Part shown: positions 8,852 to 18,621 of the stretch, one piece after another
Position numbering within the stretch: position 1 is the first letter of the stretch
Layout: every line of letters begins with the position of its first letter
Origin: UBA7236 sp044227505
GTDB lineage: Bacteria > Bacteroidota > Bacteroidia > Chitinophagales > BACL12
NCBI GenBank assembly: GCA_044227505.1
Contig: JBGAWP010000007.1
Coordinates: 42,782-106,781 of the forward strand
Direction of reading: 5' to 3'
DNA length: 64,000 nucleotides
Translations under genes and position numbers: made by a program
The notes under the pieces: model-generated
Seen by the model: only the letters and a program-made list of their open reading frames with translations
Told to the model about the DNA's origin: nothing
The model's database searches: none

Positions 8852-9262
8852 TTAAATTTCTTGCGAAATTTTATTGGGTGCTACGTTAGTGTGACCTTCG
8901 CAAAGAGCGAAAGCCTCACTTCCTCCGAATTTAATGCAAATCCCACCCTTTGTTTTCCTGTGTCCTACGTCCCGCGTCTACATTTCACGCCGTGGCAAGG
9001 TGTTTCTCACCTGCCACTGGTTAGGAGAAAATTTTAATTGGAACGATAATTTAATTTTCAATTGAATACTTTTTTTTGCCACAAAGACTCTAAGTTCACA
9101 AAGTTTACACGAAGAATGATTCCAATGCTAAAAATTCAATATTTTTCATGTTAATTTAAAGTATCAATCAGAAATTAAAATAATATTATACATCAACTCT
9201 GTCCCCCTGTCCCCTTCCCTTGTCCTATGTCAAGTCCCGTGTCCTGTATCTTGTGTCCCTCG
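8852..9262. other. repeat-rich gap between convergent genes
   Basis: No plausible gene. It holds one TCCTCCGAATTT word (8918-8928), a copy of the GCCACAAAGAC family (about 9075-9118), the word CAATCAGAAATTA (9165-9177, also at 24470-24482) and a CCTATGTC/CCTGTGTC heptamer array (about 9200-9262) ending at the stop codon of the minus-strand response-regulator gene. Confidence 0.6.
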
Positions 9263-9997
9263 TCAAAGATTCAGTTTATGCAAATGCACCAACAACTTCG
9301 CGCGTTTGCGCACAGAAACCGGGATTTCACTCCCGTCCTTCATTAAAACACTGGTTCCATTTTTATTTTTATAAGTGGTAACATGATTTAAATTCACAAT
9401 ATAAGAATGGTGAATTCTTTCAAAACCGAAATTCTCAAGTTGGGCTTCCATTTCCTTAAGTGTTTTGGAAACCAGTATTTTTTTATTTCCATTGCAATTA
9501 ATAAAACAATAATTTCCATAAGAGGAACAACTTACGATATCCGAAATCTGAATTATATAGATGCCCTCTGAAGTTTGAATAGTGATCTTATGTTGTTGAT
9601 CAAATAATTGTGCCGATTCAGGATCTGTTGATTTTTTGTTCTGATTATTGACAATTTTTGAGATTGCAACTTTCAAATCCGTAGCATCCACCGGTTTTAA
9701 TAAATAATCAACTGCACTCACCTTGATGGCTTTTAACGCATATTCGGAATATGCCGAAGTAATTATCACTTTTAATCCCGGTAATTCCGTTTTTTCCAAA
9801 ATATCGAAACCAAATCCATCTGACAAACGAATGTCGAGGAACACAAGCTCCGGTTTTTCCTTTGCAAGAATCTCAACGCCGTCTGCAACACTTGTTGCTT
9901 CGCCGATCAGTTCAATATCCGGACAGTGTAATCCGATCTCATACTTTAAAGCGGAGCGCGCTTGTTGTTCATCATCAATAATGATCGTTCTTATCAT
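9263..9997 (-). CDS. LytTR-type response regulator
   Basis: 244 residues. Receiver domain at 1-120 with the acidic pair DDE at 8-10, phosphoacceptor Asp55 in LVFLDIRLSD and Lys in YLLKPVD near 105. A LytTR DNA-binding domain follows (about 140-240: SSYGNYCFINCNGNKKILVS, FERIHHSYIVNLNHV). Its start overlaps the end of the sensor kinase by four bases, so the two form a cognate pair. Such LytS/AlgR-type pairs usually control one or a few target promoters. A heptamer array follows directly after its stop codon. Confidence 0.93.
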   Translation of the reverse strand: MIRTIIIDDEQQARSALKYEIGLHCPDIELIGEATSVADGVEILAKEKPELVFLDIRLSDGFGFDILEKTELPGLKVIITSAYSEYALKAIKVSAVDYLLKPVDATDLKVAISKIVNNQNKKSTDPESAQLFDQQHKITIQTSEGIYIIQISDIVSCSSYGNYCFINCNGNKKILVSKTLKEMEAQLENFGFERIHHSYIVNLNHVTTYKNKNGTSVLMKDGSEIPVSVRKRAKLLVHLHKLNL

Positions 9998-12834
9998 AAT
10001 ATGTTAAAATAAGGTAAAGTGATTATTACTTTAGTGCCTGCGGGCTCATGTTTTTCATCATAAAGATCCTGCAGATCCAAGGTAAATTTTTCGGAATAAT
10101 TTTTCAAATTTAAAGCGAGGATAAATTCATTTATTATTTCAATAGCTTTAGATTGATGTTCCTTTGTTGAGCTATTTAGTTTTGCCGCATTTCTGCCAAT
10201 TCCATTGTCCGTAATACTGCAAATGAGCTGACCGTTTGATTTTGCAAAATCCAATTGTATCAATCCTTGCGATTGCATAGGAACTATACCATGCACAATA
10301 GAATTTTCTAAAAATGGCTGCACCAACATGGGAGGAATTCCAGTTTTCGAAATATTGATACTTTCATCCATTGCTATCTTATAAACAAATTTATCAGGAT
10401 AGCGCAACTGTGTAAGGTCGAGATATAGTTTTAAATATTCTATCTCTTTCTCCAACGAAACAACCTGATCGGTATTTTCCAAAATGCTTCGCAATAATTT
10501 GGAAAATTTGGAAATATATTCATTGGCCTTTACAGTATCATTTTCCGCATAAAATCCTTTAATTGAATTTAAAGTATTAAATATGAAGTGCGGATTCATT
10601 TGTAAACGCATTGCCTTGTGTTCCAATTCTAATAATTTCCTTTCTGTTTCCATCGCCTCCTTTTCTGCAGCATAGTTAGCTTTAATAGTTTTTAATCGCA
10701 GTTTCCAAACAAAATAGATGGCTGCTGCAACAATTAAAGCTATAGCTACATAAAACCACCACATTTGCCAAAATGGAGTTCGAATAATGTAATTGATCGA
10801 AAGTGTTTCACTATATATTCCCGAGCGATTCACAGCTCGAACTTTAAAAACATAATTCCCGGGAGGAAGCGATTTATAGGTAATAATTCTTTCTCGGGTT
10901 CTTTGCCAATTTTCGTCATATCCTTCTAATACATATTCATACGATAAATTCTTGTGGTCTCTGAAGGAAACACCGGTATAGGAGATCGTGATCTCATTTT
11001 GATTATAACTAAATGATTTGTCCTGATTTTGAAGTTCTGATTGATTGGATACAATAAAATCCTGTAAAACGATCTTGGGTTTGGACTCATTTCTATATGT
11101 ATTCTTTCTGGAAAATGAAATTAATCCGTTTTCCGTTCCTAAATATATTGTTCCGTTTATTTCCTCAATGGCAAATATGCGGTTTGAAAATGCTCCGGCA
11201 GATATATTTAAAATATTAACAATAGGTTTTTTATCCATGGTGATCGCTACCAATTCATTGCTTGCGCTTGCTAATATATGTTCCGAGCTCAATATTTTAA
11301 TCGCATAACAATCGTTATAGGGCATTCCGTCGGCTGATGTAATCGTAAATTCAAGTTTGTCGTCGCGCACGACTAAAATTCCATTGGTATTTGTTGCTAC
11401 ATAGGTTCTCCCGGAGGCGGAATCATATTTAATATCTCTGATAAATGCTTTGAACAAGGGATCTATTTTTCCAAAATCGATCAATACATTATCACGGTAA
11501 CAAAATAACCCATGTATCGTGCCGATCCAGGCTTCATTCGATTTTCCTGCAGTCAAAACATTACATCTTGATTTTATTAAAGTATATTTTTCCTGACCAT
11601 AACGCGTTGCTATTGTGTAGGCTATCTCTTCATCAAAATTATCCGCACTAAATTTTAATACATATTCCTGACCTAAAATCAGCGAATTTTTTCCAAACTG
11701 AAGCAGGTCGTTACCGTAAAAATCGTAATATTTCTTTTCGCCATTTTCAATTTTTAAAAGTCCGCTTTTTGATACTACCCATGTTTCATTTTCAAAATGA
11801 CGGATGTTAACGATATCATGATTAATCTTTGACGGAAATTGATAATTAGTAATTGTTCCTGTATTATCAATTATTGCGTAATCGTCATTCGTTAATCCGA
11901 TCCATAGATTGTTGTTCTTATCTTTTTCCAGACAGGTAATTATTTTTGAGGGTAGATTTGGTTCATTGTATTTTAATATATTTAGCGATTGCACCAGATG
12001 AACCCCATCTTCCAAAGTTGATATCCAAAGATTGTTTTCAAAATCTTTTTCAATACAAGTAACTGCCCAGTCGGGAAAATAATTTTTAAGGGTTGATGTA
12101 TCGTTTGGATTCAGAATATAAAGCCCCTTTCTGGTCCCGATAAATAAAGAGGAGTCAGAAAATAATTTCATGAAAATAATTTCAACACTTTTTTCGGGGA
12201 GTGTTATGAGTTTCTCAAATTGGTCAGTCCCCTTTTTATAATATACATTTAAAAAAACCCCGATAACAATTTGATCCTTGTAAATAGACCCTCTTGGATT
12301 ATAATGCCTGTTCAATAAACTTTCTTCTATGGTATATACAGAATCATTTTGTACCCATAAAAAATTATAGATCATTTTATTGTAGGTGATCTCCACACTG
12401 TCTTCAGGTGTTATCTTACAAACTATTTCATTCTTAGAAGCGAAATACATATTTCCCTTCTCATCTTCAAATTCACCTATTACAATTTTTGTAAAGGGAA
12501 TTTTTGCAAGCATTTTATTATTTTCCGGAGTATTTAATTTCCCGTTTTGATAATAGGATAATTTTCCATTTAGCGGAATGAACCATATCCGATGTTGTGA
12601 ATCTTCATAAATGCGAAAAATTTCATTGTCAGGTAAACCATTGGCAGTAGAAAAGTGCTCAAAATCATAACTGTCATATTGATACACCCCGGCATCCGTA
12701 CTCAGCCAGATAAATCCCTCACTATCCTGCAATACATAATAAACTGTTGATGACAAATACACATCATCAGGATTTATCCTCGTAGCCAATGGATCCTGAG
12801 CCTTTAATCCAAAACCCGCAAAACAAAATACCAA
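9994..12834 (-). CDS. propeller-sensor histidine kinase (LytS/YehU type)
   Basis: About 946 residues from the TTG at 12834. Order: beta-propeller with two-component-regulator repeats (DSEGFIWLSTDAGVYQYD, KNNNLWIGLTNDDYAI) over about 15-590, Y_Y_Y domain (about 600-675), one transmembrane helix (about 688-708), coiled coil, then His_kinase with the phosphoacceptor in LQMNPHFIFNTLNSI (His near 746) and an ATPase domain (PPMLVQPFLENSIVHG, DNGIGRN). The frame is open upstream to 12861 and encodes LKKVVAILVFCFAGFGLKAQ from a CTG at 12855, a complete signal peptide. The true start may therefore be that CTG; no ATG exists. Partner of the LytTR regulator downstream. Confidence 0.9.
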   Translation of the reverse strand: MVFCFAGFGLKAQDPLATRINPDDVYLSSTVYYVLQDSEGFIWLSTDAGVYQYDSYDFEHFSTANGLPDNEIFRIYEDSQHRIWFIPLNGKLSYYQNGKLNTPENNKMLAKIPFTKIVIGEFEDEKGNMYFASKNEIVCKITPEDSVEITYNKMIYNFLWVQNDSVYTIEESLLNRHYNPRGSIYKDQIVIGVFLNVYYKKGTDQFEKLITLPEKSVEIIFMKLFSDSSLFIGTRKGLYILNPNDTSTLKNYFPDWAVTCIEKDFENNLWISTLEDGVHLVQSLNILKYNEPNLPSKIITCLEKDKNNNLWIGLTNDDYAIIDNTGTITNYQFPSKINHDIVNIRHFENETWVVSKSGLLKIENGEKKYYDFYGNDLLQFGKNSLILGQEYVLKFSADNFDEEIAYTIATRYGQEKYTLIKSRCNVLTAGKSNEAWIGTIHGLFCYRDNVLIDFGKIDPLFKAFIRDIKYDSASGRTYVATNTNGILVVRDDKLEFTITSADGMPYNDCYAIKILSSEHILASASNELVAITMDKKPIVNILNISAGAFSNRIFAIEEINGTIYLGTENGLISFSRKNTYRNESKPKIVLQDFIVSNQSELQNQDKSFSYNQNEITISYTGVSFRDHKNLSYEYVLEGYDENWQRTRERIITYKSLPPGNYVFKVRAVNRSGIYSETLSINYIIRTPFWQMWWFYVAIALIVAAAIYFVWKLRLKTIKANYAAEKEAMETERKLLELEHKAMRLQMNPHFIFNTLNSIKGFYAENDTVKANEYISKFSKLLRSILENTDQVVSLEKEIEYLKLYLDLTQLRYPDKFVYKIAMDESINISKTGIPPMLVQPFLENSIVHGIVPMQSQGLIQLDFAKSNGQLICSITDNGIGRNAAKLNSSTKEHQSKAIEIINEFILALNLKNYSEKFTLDLQDLYDEKHEPAGTKVIITLPYFNIL

Positions 12835-12855
12835 TATGGCAACTACCTTTTTCAG

Positions 12856-13268
12856 AAGTCTTTAATTTGGGTCGAATTTAGTGGTTTCTATGTTACTCTT
12901 GTATTTGTTGACAGCTAATAATTGCAATGGCTATGACAACTGTATGTTTATTGGGGATAAGTGTTTAACCAAAGTTGAAATTTGAATTGCGGTGATGTTT
13001 GCCGGTAAGACGGCAAGAACGGTAAGAGGGCGGTAAGAAATTTATTTGTTATACAAGGGGTTGGAAAAGAGTTTGTTGAGATAGGTTTTGGAGCATTAAT
13101 ATTAAACTTATTTTCAATTAGAGTTACAGTTATCCAAAGTTAAAATATTAGTTTTCTATTTAAAAGCATTTACCGTAATCACCCGCATCAATAGAAATAA
13201 TTGACCGGAGGTCCCGGCTGTTAATTGGTACATCGGCACATCTTTTGGCTGTTCATCGGTACATTAAT
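12856..13268. other. gap between sensor kinase and proS, with word repeats
   Basis: No gene seen. A CGGTAAGA-like word recurs four times around 13013-13038. Between about 13228 and 13266, on the minus strand, words of the form ATGTACCGATG/ATGTGCCGATG and AACAGCC repeat directly after the proS stop codon. Confidence 0.5.
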
Positions 13269-14744
13269 TCAATATGCCCTCGCAAACAAAACCCGTTTAT
13301 TACTGGTCTTCCCTGAATAAACACAAACTCCTACTTCCTCCTTCGCATCCAAAGGAATGCACCTAATCGTGGCTTTGGTTTCCGCTTTAATTTTTTCTTC
13401 CGTTTCTGCCGTGCCATCCCAATGCGCGGAAATAAAACCACCCAATTCAATTTGTGTTTTAAATTCTTCCCAGGTATTTACTTCAAAATAATGCGATGTG
13501 CGAAAAGCTAATGCTTTATTATACATATTTTGCTGTATATCCTCTAACAAATTCTGAATATATACTCCAACATTTTCATTGGAAATAGTGGTTTTTTCTT
13601 TTGTATCTCTTCGTGCAATTTCCAACGTGTTATTTTCCACATCGCGCATACCCATTGCAATGCGCACCGGAACTCCTTTTAATTCATATTCTGCAAATTT
13701 CCATCCCGGTTTTGCATTATCGCTGTCGTCGAATTTTACGGAAATATTTAATTTTTTTAATTCTGCAATTATGATATCCGCTTTTTCGCCGATCTGATTT
13801 AATTGTTCAACATTTTTAAAAATCGGAACAATTACAACATGTAAAGGAGCAAGTCTTGGAGGAATAATTAAACCATCATCATCGCTATGCGCCATTATTA
13901 ATGCTCCCATCATTCTGGTACTCACACCCCAGCTTGTTGCCCAGGCATATTCCAGTTTTCCTTCTTTACTTAAGAATTTTACATCAAAGGCCTTTGCAAA
14001 ATTTTGTCCTAAAAAATGGCTAGTTCCGTTTTGTAATGCCTTTCCATCCTGCATCAATGCCTCCACACAATAAGTATCTTCTGCACCGGCAAATCTTTCA
14101 CTTTCGGTTTTAATACCCATAATTACGGGAACGGCCATATAATTCTCCATAAAATCGGCATATATATGAAGCATTTTCAAGGTTTCTTCCACTGCCTCCT
14201 CTTTGGTTGCGTGTGCGGTATGTCCTTCCTGCCAATGAAATTCCGAAGTCCTTAAAAATAATCTGGTACGCATTTCCCAACGCATCACATTTGCCCATTG
14301 ATTTATCAGAATTGGCAGGTCGCGGTAGCTTTGTATCCAGTTTTTATAGCAATTCCAGATAATTGTCTCACTGGTTGGACGAATAATTAACTCCTCTTCC
14401 AGCTTCGATTCCGGGTCTACTATCAGTTTTCCCTTGTTATTTGGGTCTGTTTTTAGTCGGTAATGCGTTACTACGGCACATTCTTTGGCAAATCCCTCCG
14501 CATGACCTTCCTCTTTTTCAAGAAAACTTTTAGGTATCAAAAGCGGAAAACTGGCATTAACATGTCCTGTGTCCTTGAATTTTTTGTCCAGAATACTTTT
14601 CATATTCTCCCAAATGGCCCAACCGTGAGGTTTTATCACCATACAGCCCCGAACTGCTGAATTCTCCGCTAACCCGCTCTGTATAACGAGATCGTTATAC
14701 CATTCCGAATAGTTTATATCTCTTTTTGTAATCTTCTCCGCCAT
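13269..14744 (-). CDS. proS: prolyl-tRNA synthetase (short, eukaryote/archaea-like type)
   Basis: 491 residues; charges tRNA-Pro. The length, the absence of the inserted editing domain of E. coli ProRS, and the C-terminal extension ending KRVLFARAY place it in the archaeal/eukaryotic-like ProRS class found in many Bacteroidota. Class II motifs are visible: RPTSETIIWNCYKNWIQSYR, the motif-2 region MRWEMRTRLFLRTSEFHWQEG with HTAH (about 155-180), and motif 3 in WATSWGVSTRMMGALIMAHSD. An anticodon-binding domain follows (about 300-400). Single gene between repeats and a divergent lipoprotein gene. Confidence 0.96.
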   Translation of the reverse strand: MAEKITKRDINYSEWYNDLVIQSGLAENSAVRGCMVIKPHGWAIWENMKSILDKKFKDTGHVNASFPLLIPKSFLEKEEGHAEGFAKECAVVTHYRLKTDPNNKGKLIVDPESKLEEELIIRPTSETIIWNCYKNWIQSYRDLPILINQWANVMRWEMRTRLFLRTSEFHWQEGHTAHATKEEAVEETLKMLHIYADFMENYMAVPVIMGIKTESERFAGAEDTYCVEALMQDGKALQNGTSHFLGQNFAKAFDVKFLSKEGKLEYAWATSWGVSTRMMGALIMAHSDDDGLIIPPRLAPLHVVIVPIFKNVEQLNQIGEKADIIIAELKKLNISVKFDDSDNAKPGWKFAEYELKGVPVRIAMGMRDVENNTLEIARRDTKEKTTISNENVGVYIQNLLEDIQQNMYNKALAFRTSHYFEVNTWEEFKTQIELGGFISAHWDGTAETEEKIKAETKATIRCIPLDAKEEVGVCVYSGKTSNKRVLFARAY

Positions 14745-14841
14745 ATATTAATTTTGGTATGATTTTGGAATAAAGTGCATTGTCGCAAAATTAAGAATTG
14801 CACAATCAGCAAACAGATTAATAACAATTAAAATATCAGTT

Positions 14842-16407
14842 ATGAAATTGAGATACTTACCGATTATAGCCGCAATGGGATTTTTAGCATCATCATGCGC
14901 TACCCAAACAGCTTCACGAGGTTCTTCCACTGACGATATTTACTTCAGCACAGAGGATGCACAGGCATCTACCATTACAACCGAAACTACAACCACCACC
15001 AATACTTCTGATACTTATACCACTTATCCAGGAAATTCCGAGAAAGTGGATTACAATCAGCCTTCCGGCTCTGATGCCGATTACAGAACAGGTTCGGAAG
15101 ATCTTTCTTCTGAAACCTATTATGACGATGAAGGAAATACATATGTAGTAAATAATTATTATGAAGATGATAATTATGGATATGACGACTACGACGATTA
15201 TTATTACACAACCAACATTTACCGATACTATTATCCATACAGCGGTTTCGGATACTATTCTCATTGTTATTCACCTTATTATTATAATCCATACGGTTGG
15301 AATATAAGTTTTGGATGGGGTTACGGTAGTTGTTATCCTTATGGATATTACAACCCATGGTCATGTCACAATTATGGATATTACGGATATTATGATCCTT
15401 GGTATTCTCCTTATTATGGATATGGTTATGGTTACGGCGGATATGGTAACGGTTATTACAACGGATATTACGATGGTTACTATAATGGCTATTATGACGG
15501 ATATTATGGCAGCGGTTATGGCAACGACGGATATTATGGGTACAGCGATAACGGATATTATTATGGACCAAATACTTCAACAGGTTCCAATACAAATACA
15601 GGAAGCAGTTCTGTAGATATGATCGCAGCAGGATATGATAAAACAGGAAATACTGATCTGAACCATATATTAACTGATAAAGGAACACTTGAAGTAAATA
15701 AAGGTGATGTAAACATCAACGCAGCTTCCTCAGATAATGGAACAACAATTGGTTCTCCGGAATTTACATCTATCAAAGGTGTTACCGCAAAAGATGAGGT
15801 TGCAGGATTAAATAATGATGCAGTTGCCATAAATAATGAAAAACCTATTACAACAGGACAAAATGCAACTAAAGAATCAGGTTCTGTAAAAGTGATAAAA
15901 TATTATAGTGCAGCTGATGCTCCTGTAAAAAATACAATTTCAGAAAATGTTACTTCGCCTGTTGTGAAAACAGATCGCGGTATCATTCGCAGCAACGATA
16001 ATAATTATTCTGTGAGTAAACCATCTGCCAACTATCAACCAAAAGGTGGTGGACCAGTTAAACCTGCAGCTGATGCGCCTATACAAAAACAAAATTATCA
16101 GCAAAAACAAAATAACTCAAATAATCCACAGGTAAAACCACAATATAATGGAATACCTGAAAATAAAAATACTTACGATCAGCCTTCAAGACCTGATAGT
16201 AATCCTTCAAAAAATTATGAACAGCCCGTAAAGAAAAATACTTACGAAGCACCAAAAACAAATTCAGGTTCTTCAGGTAAAAGCACTTATGGAAATAGCG
16301 GAAGTTCGCCAAAAAGCAGCGGAAGTTATTCAAGCGGATCCTCAGGAAGCAGACCTTCCAGCAGTGGAAGCAGTTCATCTCCAAAAAAGAGAAGCGGAGG
16401 AAAATAA
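14842..16407 (+). CDS. Tyr/Gly-rich lipoprotein with Ser/Pro/Asn-rich tail
   Basis: 521 residues. Lipoprotein signal MKLRYLPIIAAMGFLASSCA with lipobox Cys19. A Thr/Ser-rich spacer leads to an extraordinary Tyr/Gly block (about 105-250) built from GYYG, NGYYDGYY and GYGYGGYG units. A charged middle part with VKVIKYYSAADAP is followed by a low-complexity basic Gln/Asn/Pro/Ser tail ending SSPKKRSGGK. It reads as an intrinsically disordered, surface-exposed lipoprotein; no enzymatic motif is visible. The next gene, an outer-membrane barrel, starts 29 bases downstream on the same strand and may be co-transcribed. Confidence 0.75.
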   Translation: MKLRYLPIIAAMGFLASSCATQTASRGSSTDDIYFSTEDAQASTITTETTTTTNTSDTYTTYPGNSEKVDYNQPSGSDADYRTGSEDLSSETYYDDEGNTYVVNNYYEDDNYGYDDYDDYYYTTNIYRYYYPYSGFGYYSHCYSPYYYNPYGWNISFGWGYGSCYPYGYYNPWSCHNYGYYGYYDPWYSPYYGYGYGYGGYGNGYYNGYYDGYYNGYYDGYYGSGYGNDGYYGYSDNGYYYGPNTSTGSNTNTGSSSVDMIAAGYDKTGNTDLNHILTDKGTLEVNKGDVNINAASSDNGTTIGSPEFTSIKGVTAKDEVAGLNNDAVAINNEKPITTGQNATKESGSVKVIKYYSAADAPVKNTISENVTSPVVKTDRGIIRSNDNNYSVSKPSANYQPKGGGPVKPAADAPIQKQNYQQKQNNSNNPQVKPQYNGIPENKNTYDQPSRPDSNPSKNYEQPVKKNTYEAPKTNSGSSGKSTYGNSGSSPKSSGSYSSGSSGSRPSSSGSSSSPKKRSGGK

Positions 16408-16436
16408 TATCACAAATAATTAAATAATCAAGAGCC

Positions 16437-17945
16437 ATGACAAAAATATTTACATTGGTTTTAGCTACTGCTTTGTCTGTATCAATGTATGCACAAAGCG
16501 ATGCAGATGCACTTCGATATTCGATGCTCGATTTCGGGGGAACAGCAAGATCATTAGGTTCCGGTAATGCCTATGGAGCGATTGGTGGCGACATGAGTTC
16601 CATGAGTATGAATCCTGCAGGACTCGGTATTTACAGAAGTTCAGAATTTGTGATCACTCCGGGATTATTAAGTATCAATACTGAAAGTAATTACCTCGGA
16701 CAGACAAGTACCGACAGCAGATATAATTTTTATATGAGCAATTTCGGATTTGTATTCAGTAAAATAAATCCGGGTAAAGAAACTGCAAGAGATGGATGGG
16801 TTGGTGGTTCATTTGGAATCGGATATAACAGACTTGCAAATTTTAACAGTTCGACACTTTATTCTGGATACAATGAGGAAAGTTCTTTATTAAATACTTA
16901 TGTGGATTATTTAAATGCAAATGGTGGAACTAATCCTTCGGATGCATTTGCAAGTGATCCCTTTGGTGCCGGATTAGCTTGGGAAACATATTTAATAAAT
17001 CCATTGCCATCAGATTCAACACAATATTATGGCGTGATCACTGATGGAAATGTTCAGCAAACAAAATCACTGATCACTAAAGGCGGACTTAACGAAGTTG
17101 CAATATCATTTGCAGGAAATTATGGCAACAGATTATATGTTGGAGGAACTATCGGAATTCCAAGTATTAGATATTCCAGTTCCAGTGTTTATACTGAAAA
17201 TGATATCAATCAAATGCATAACGATTTTGAGGAATTTACCTTGGCAGATTATTCTGAAACAAACGGAATTGGTATTAATGCAAAATTCGGTTTGATCTAT
17301 AAGATCAGTGACTATTTCCGGGTAGGTGCATCGATTCATTCGCCAAGCCTTTTCGGATTAAGTGATACTTATTATTCCTCCATGAGCAGTGGACTTGATA
17401 CTTCAGGCAGCTATTCGTATGACTCACCAACAGGAGAATTTGATTATGAATTAATTACCCCTTGGAGAGTTATAGGTAGTGCCGCCATTACATTAAAGAA
17501 TATTGGGTTTATTAGCGCTGATTATGAATTTGTTGATTACAGTGAAGCAGGATTTAATTTCAATCGCAGCTTAGATGCCGGTGATCTTTCGTACGAAAAT
17601 ACGGTAAATACAAATATTGATACCAAATACGGTGCGGTTTCAAATCTTCGATTAGGCGCCGAATTAATGTATGATGTATTTAGATTCAGAGGAGGATATA
17701 TTATTAGTGGCTCACCTTTTAATGAAGGCATTGCTGCTAATAATGCAGACTTTGCTAAAAATACCATAACTGCAGGAGTTGGAATAAAAGAAAAATCCTA
17801 CTTTATAGATCTTGCATTTTCACATGCTACAACAACAGAATACGACATACAATATATTTACGATAATGGTGCCGGAGTAAACGAAGGTGCAACCATAGAT
17901 AAATCTTTAAATAATTTCCTTTTAAGTTTTGGTTTTAGGTTTTAA
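16437..17945 (+). CDS. outer-membrane beta-barrel protein, OmpP1/FadL-like
   Basis: 502 residues. Signal peptide MTKIFTLVLATALSVSMYAQ, then the N-terminal hatch-like motif LGSGNAYGAIGGDMSSMSMN followed by PAGLGIYRSSEF, the hallmark of the FadL/OmpP1/TodX transporter family. The rest alternates amphipathic strands and ends in a C-terminal aromatic residue (LLSFGFRF), as expected for BAM insertion. Family members pass hydrophobic compounds across the outer membrane; the substrate here is unknown. A strong terminator follows 20 bases after the stop. Confidence 0.85.
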   Translation: MTKIFTLVLATALSVSMYAQSDADALRYSMLDFGGTARSLGSGNAYGAIGGDMSSMSMNPAGLGIYRSSEFVITPGLLSINTESNYLGQTSTDSRYNFYMSNFGFVFSKINPGKETARDGWVGGSFGIGYNRLANFNSSTLYSGYNEESSLLNTYVDYLNANGGTNPSDAFASDPFGAGLAWETYLINPLPSDSTQYYGVITDGNVQQTKSLITKGGLNEVAISFAGNYGNRLYVGGTIGIPSIRYSSSSVYTENDINQMHNDFEEFTLADYSETNGIGINAKFGLIYKISDYFRVGASIHSPSLFGLSDTYYSSMSSGLDTSGSYSYDSPTGEFDYELITPWRVIGSAAITLKNIGFISADYEFVDYSEAGFNFNRSLDAGDLSYENTVNTNIDTKYGAVSNLRLGAELMYDVFRFRGGYIISGSPFNEGIAANNADFAKNTITAGVGIKEKSYFIDLAFSHATTTEYDIQYIYDNGAGVNEGATIDKSLNNFLLSFGFRF

Positions 17946-17964
17946 TGATTGTCAGTGAAGCAAC

Positions 17965-17996
17965 GCCCTCCTGGTGGTTCGGGAGGGCTTTTTTTT
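17965..17996 (+). terminator. intrinsic terminator after the OmpP1-like gene
   Basis: GCCCTCC stem pairs with GGAGGGC across a 10-base loop and is followed by eight T residues. Confidence 0.92.
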
Positions 17997-18247
17997 GGCC
18001 CCCTACCCCATAGCGGAGTAAGTTTTCGTTAACATTGAAAGTTGATTTCGGAGGAAAATTATTCGGGTTGTCGATCCGATTAATGTTTATTATTTGTTGA
18101 TTGTTATTTGATATTCCTAAGGGTTCAATACGGAGGAAATTCACCCGGGCTATCGAAAATCTTAATTTTTTTTATTTTTTGCTTATTATTTTTTATTCCC
18201 TTCCGCCTCGGGCCCCATCTCATATCTTCCCTAATTTTACTCCGTAA

Positions 18248-18279
18248 GACCTACCAGGTTAAAAAAAATTTGGTAGGTC
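18248..18279. repeat. GACCTACCA hairpin
   Basis: Perfect 9-bp arms GACCTACCA / TGGTAGGTC around a 14-base A-rich loop, within the repeat island. A related GACCTcACAGGTCT hairpin is at 62291-62322. Confidence 0.6.
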
Positions 18280-18386
18280 ATGGTACAGGGCTGCGTTTCG
18301 TAAATCATCCATTCCTCTTCATCGTTATATTCGAAGGAAAATTTCCATAGGGTCGATTGTTTAATGTTCTTTATTCCTTGTTCTTT

Positions 18387-18420
18387 ACCTGCCTGCCGCT
18401 GACGCTGTCGGCAGGCAGGT
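18387..18420. repeat. REP-like palindrome ACCTGCCTGCCG
   Basis: Perfect 12-bp arms ACCTGCCTGCCG / CGGCAGGCAGGT with a 10-base loop. Best copy of a family also seen at 1026-1046, 39143-39175 (inside a gene), 62367-62391 and 62431-62458. Confidence 0.75.
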
Positions 18421-18621
18421 TCGATATTATTTTTTTGTTTTGGGTTAACAAGAGTTTACCTGGTTTGCAAATGTTTATAGGGTTGAGTTCCGATTAATGT
18501 TTTTTATTTTTTGATTGTTATTTATCATTTCTTTGGGTTTACAAAAGTTTCAGGGTTAGTTTCCGATAAACATTCTAATCTCCCACATCAAACATTACTC
18601 TCCGATTCAAAATCCTCGTTT

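Larger units (their letters stand above)
18047..18575. repeat. composite repeat island: TCGGAGGAAA words plus GATCCGATTAATG / TTTTTTGATTGTTATTT modules
   Basis: Diverged copies of one module lie at about 18047-18118, 18128-18200, 18331-18385 and 18455-18535. A typical unit reads CGGAGGAAA, then a G-rich stretch (CCGGGTT or CAGGGTT), then TCCGATTAATGTT, then TTATTTTTTGATTGTTATTT. The same module forms a tighter array at 40960-41205. No coding potential that I believe. Confidence 0.7.

Noticed and set aside
14987..15688. 233-codon minus-strand frame opposite the Tyr/Gly-rich lipoprotein gene
   Set aside because: It is the complement of biased TAT/GGA codons, rich in His/Asn/Arg with no domain; the plus-strand gene has a signal peptide and lipobox.
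18108..18350. 80-codon plus-strand frame in the repeat island
   Set aside because: Translates repeat modules and a hairpin; no start context or domain.
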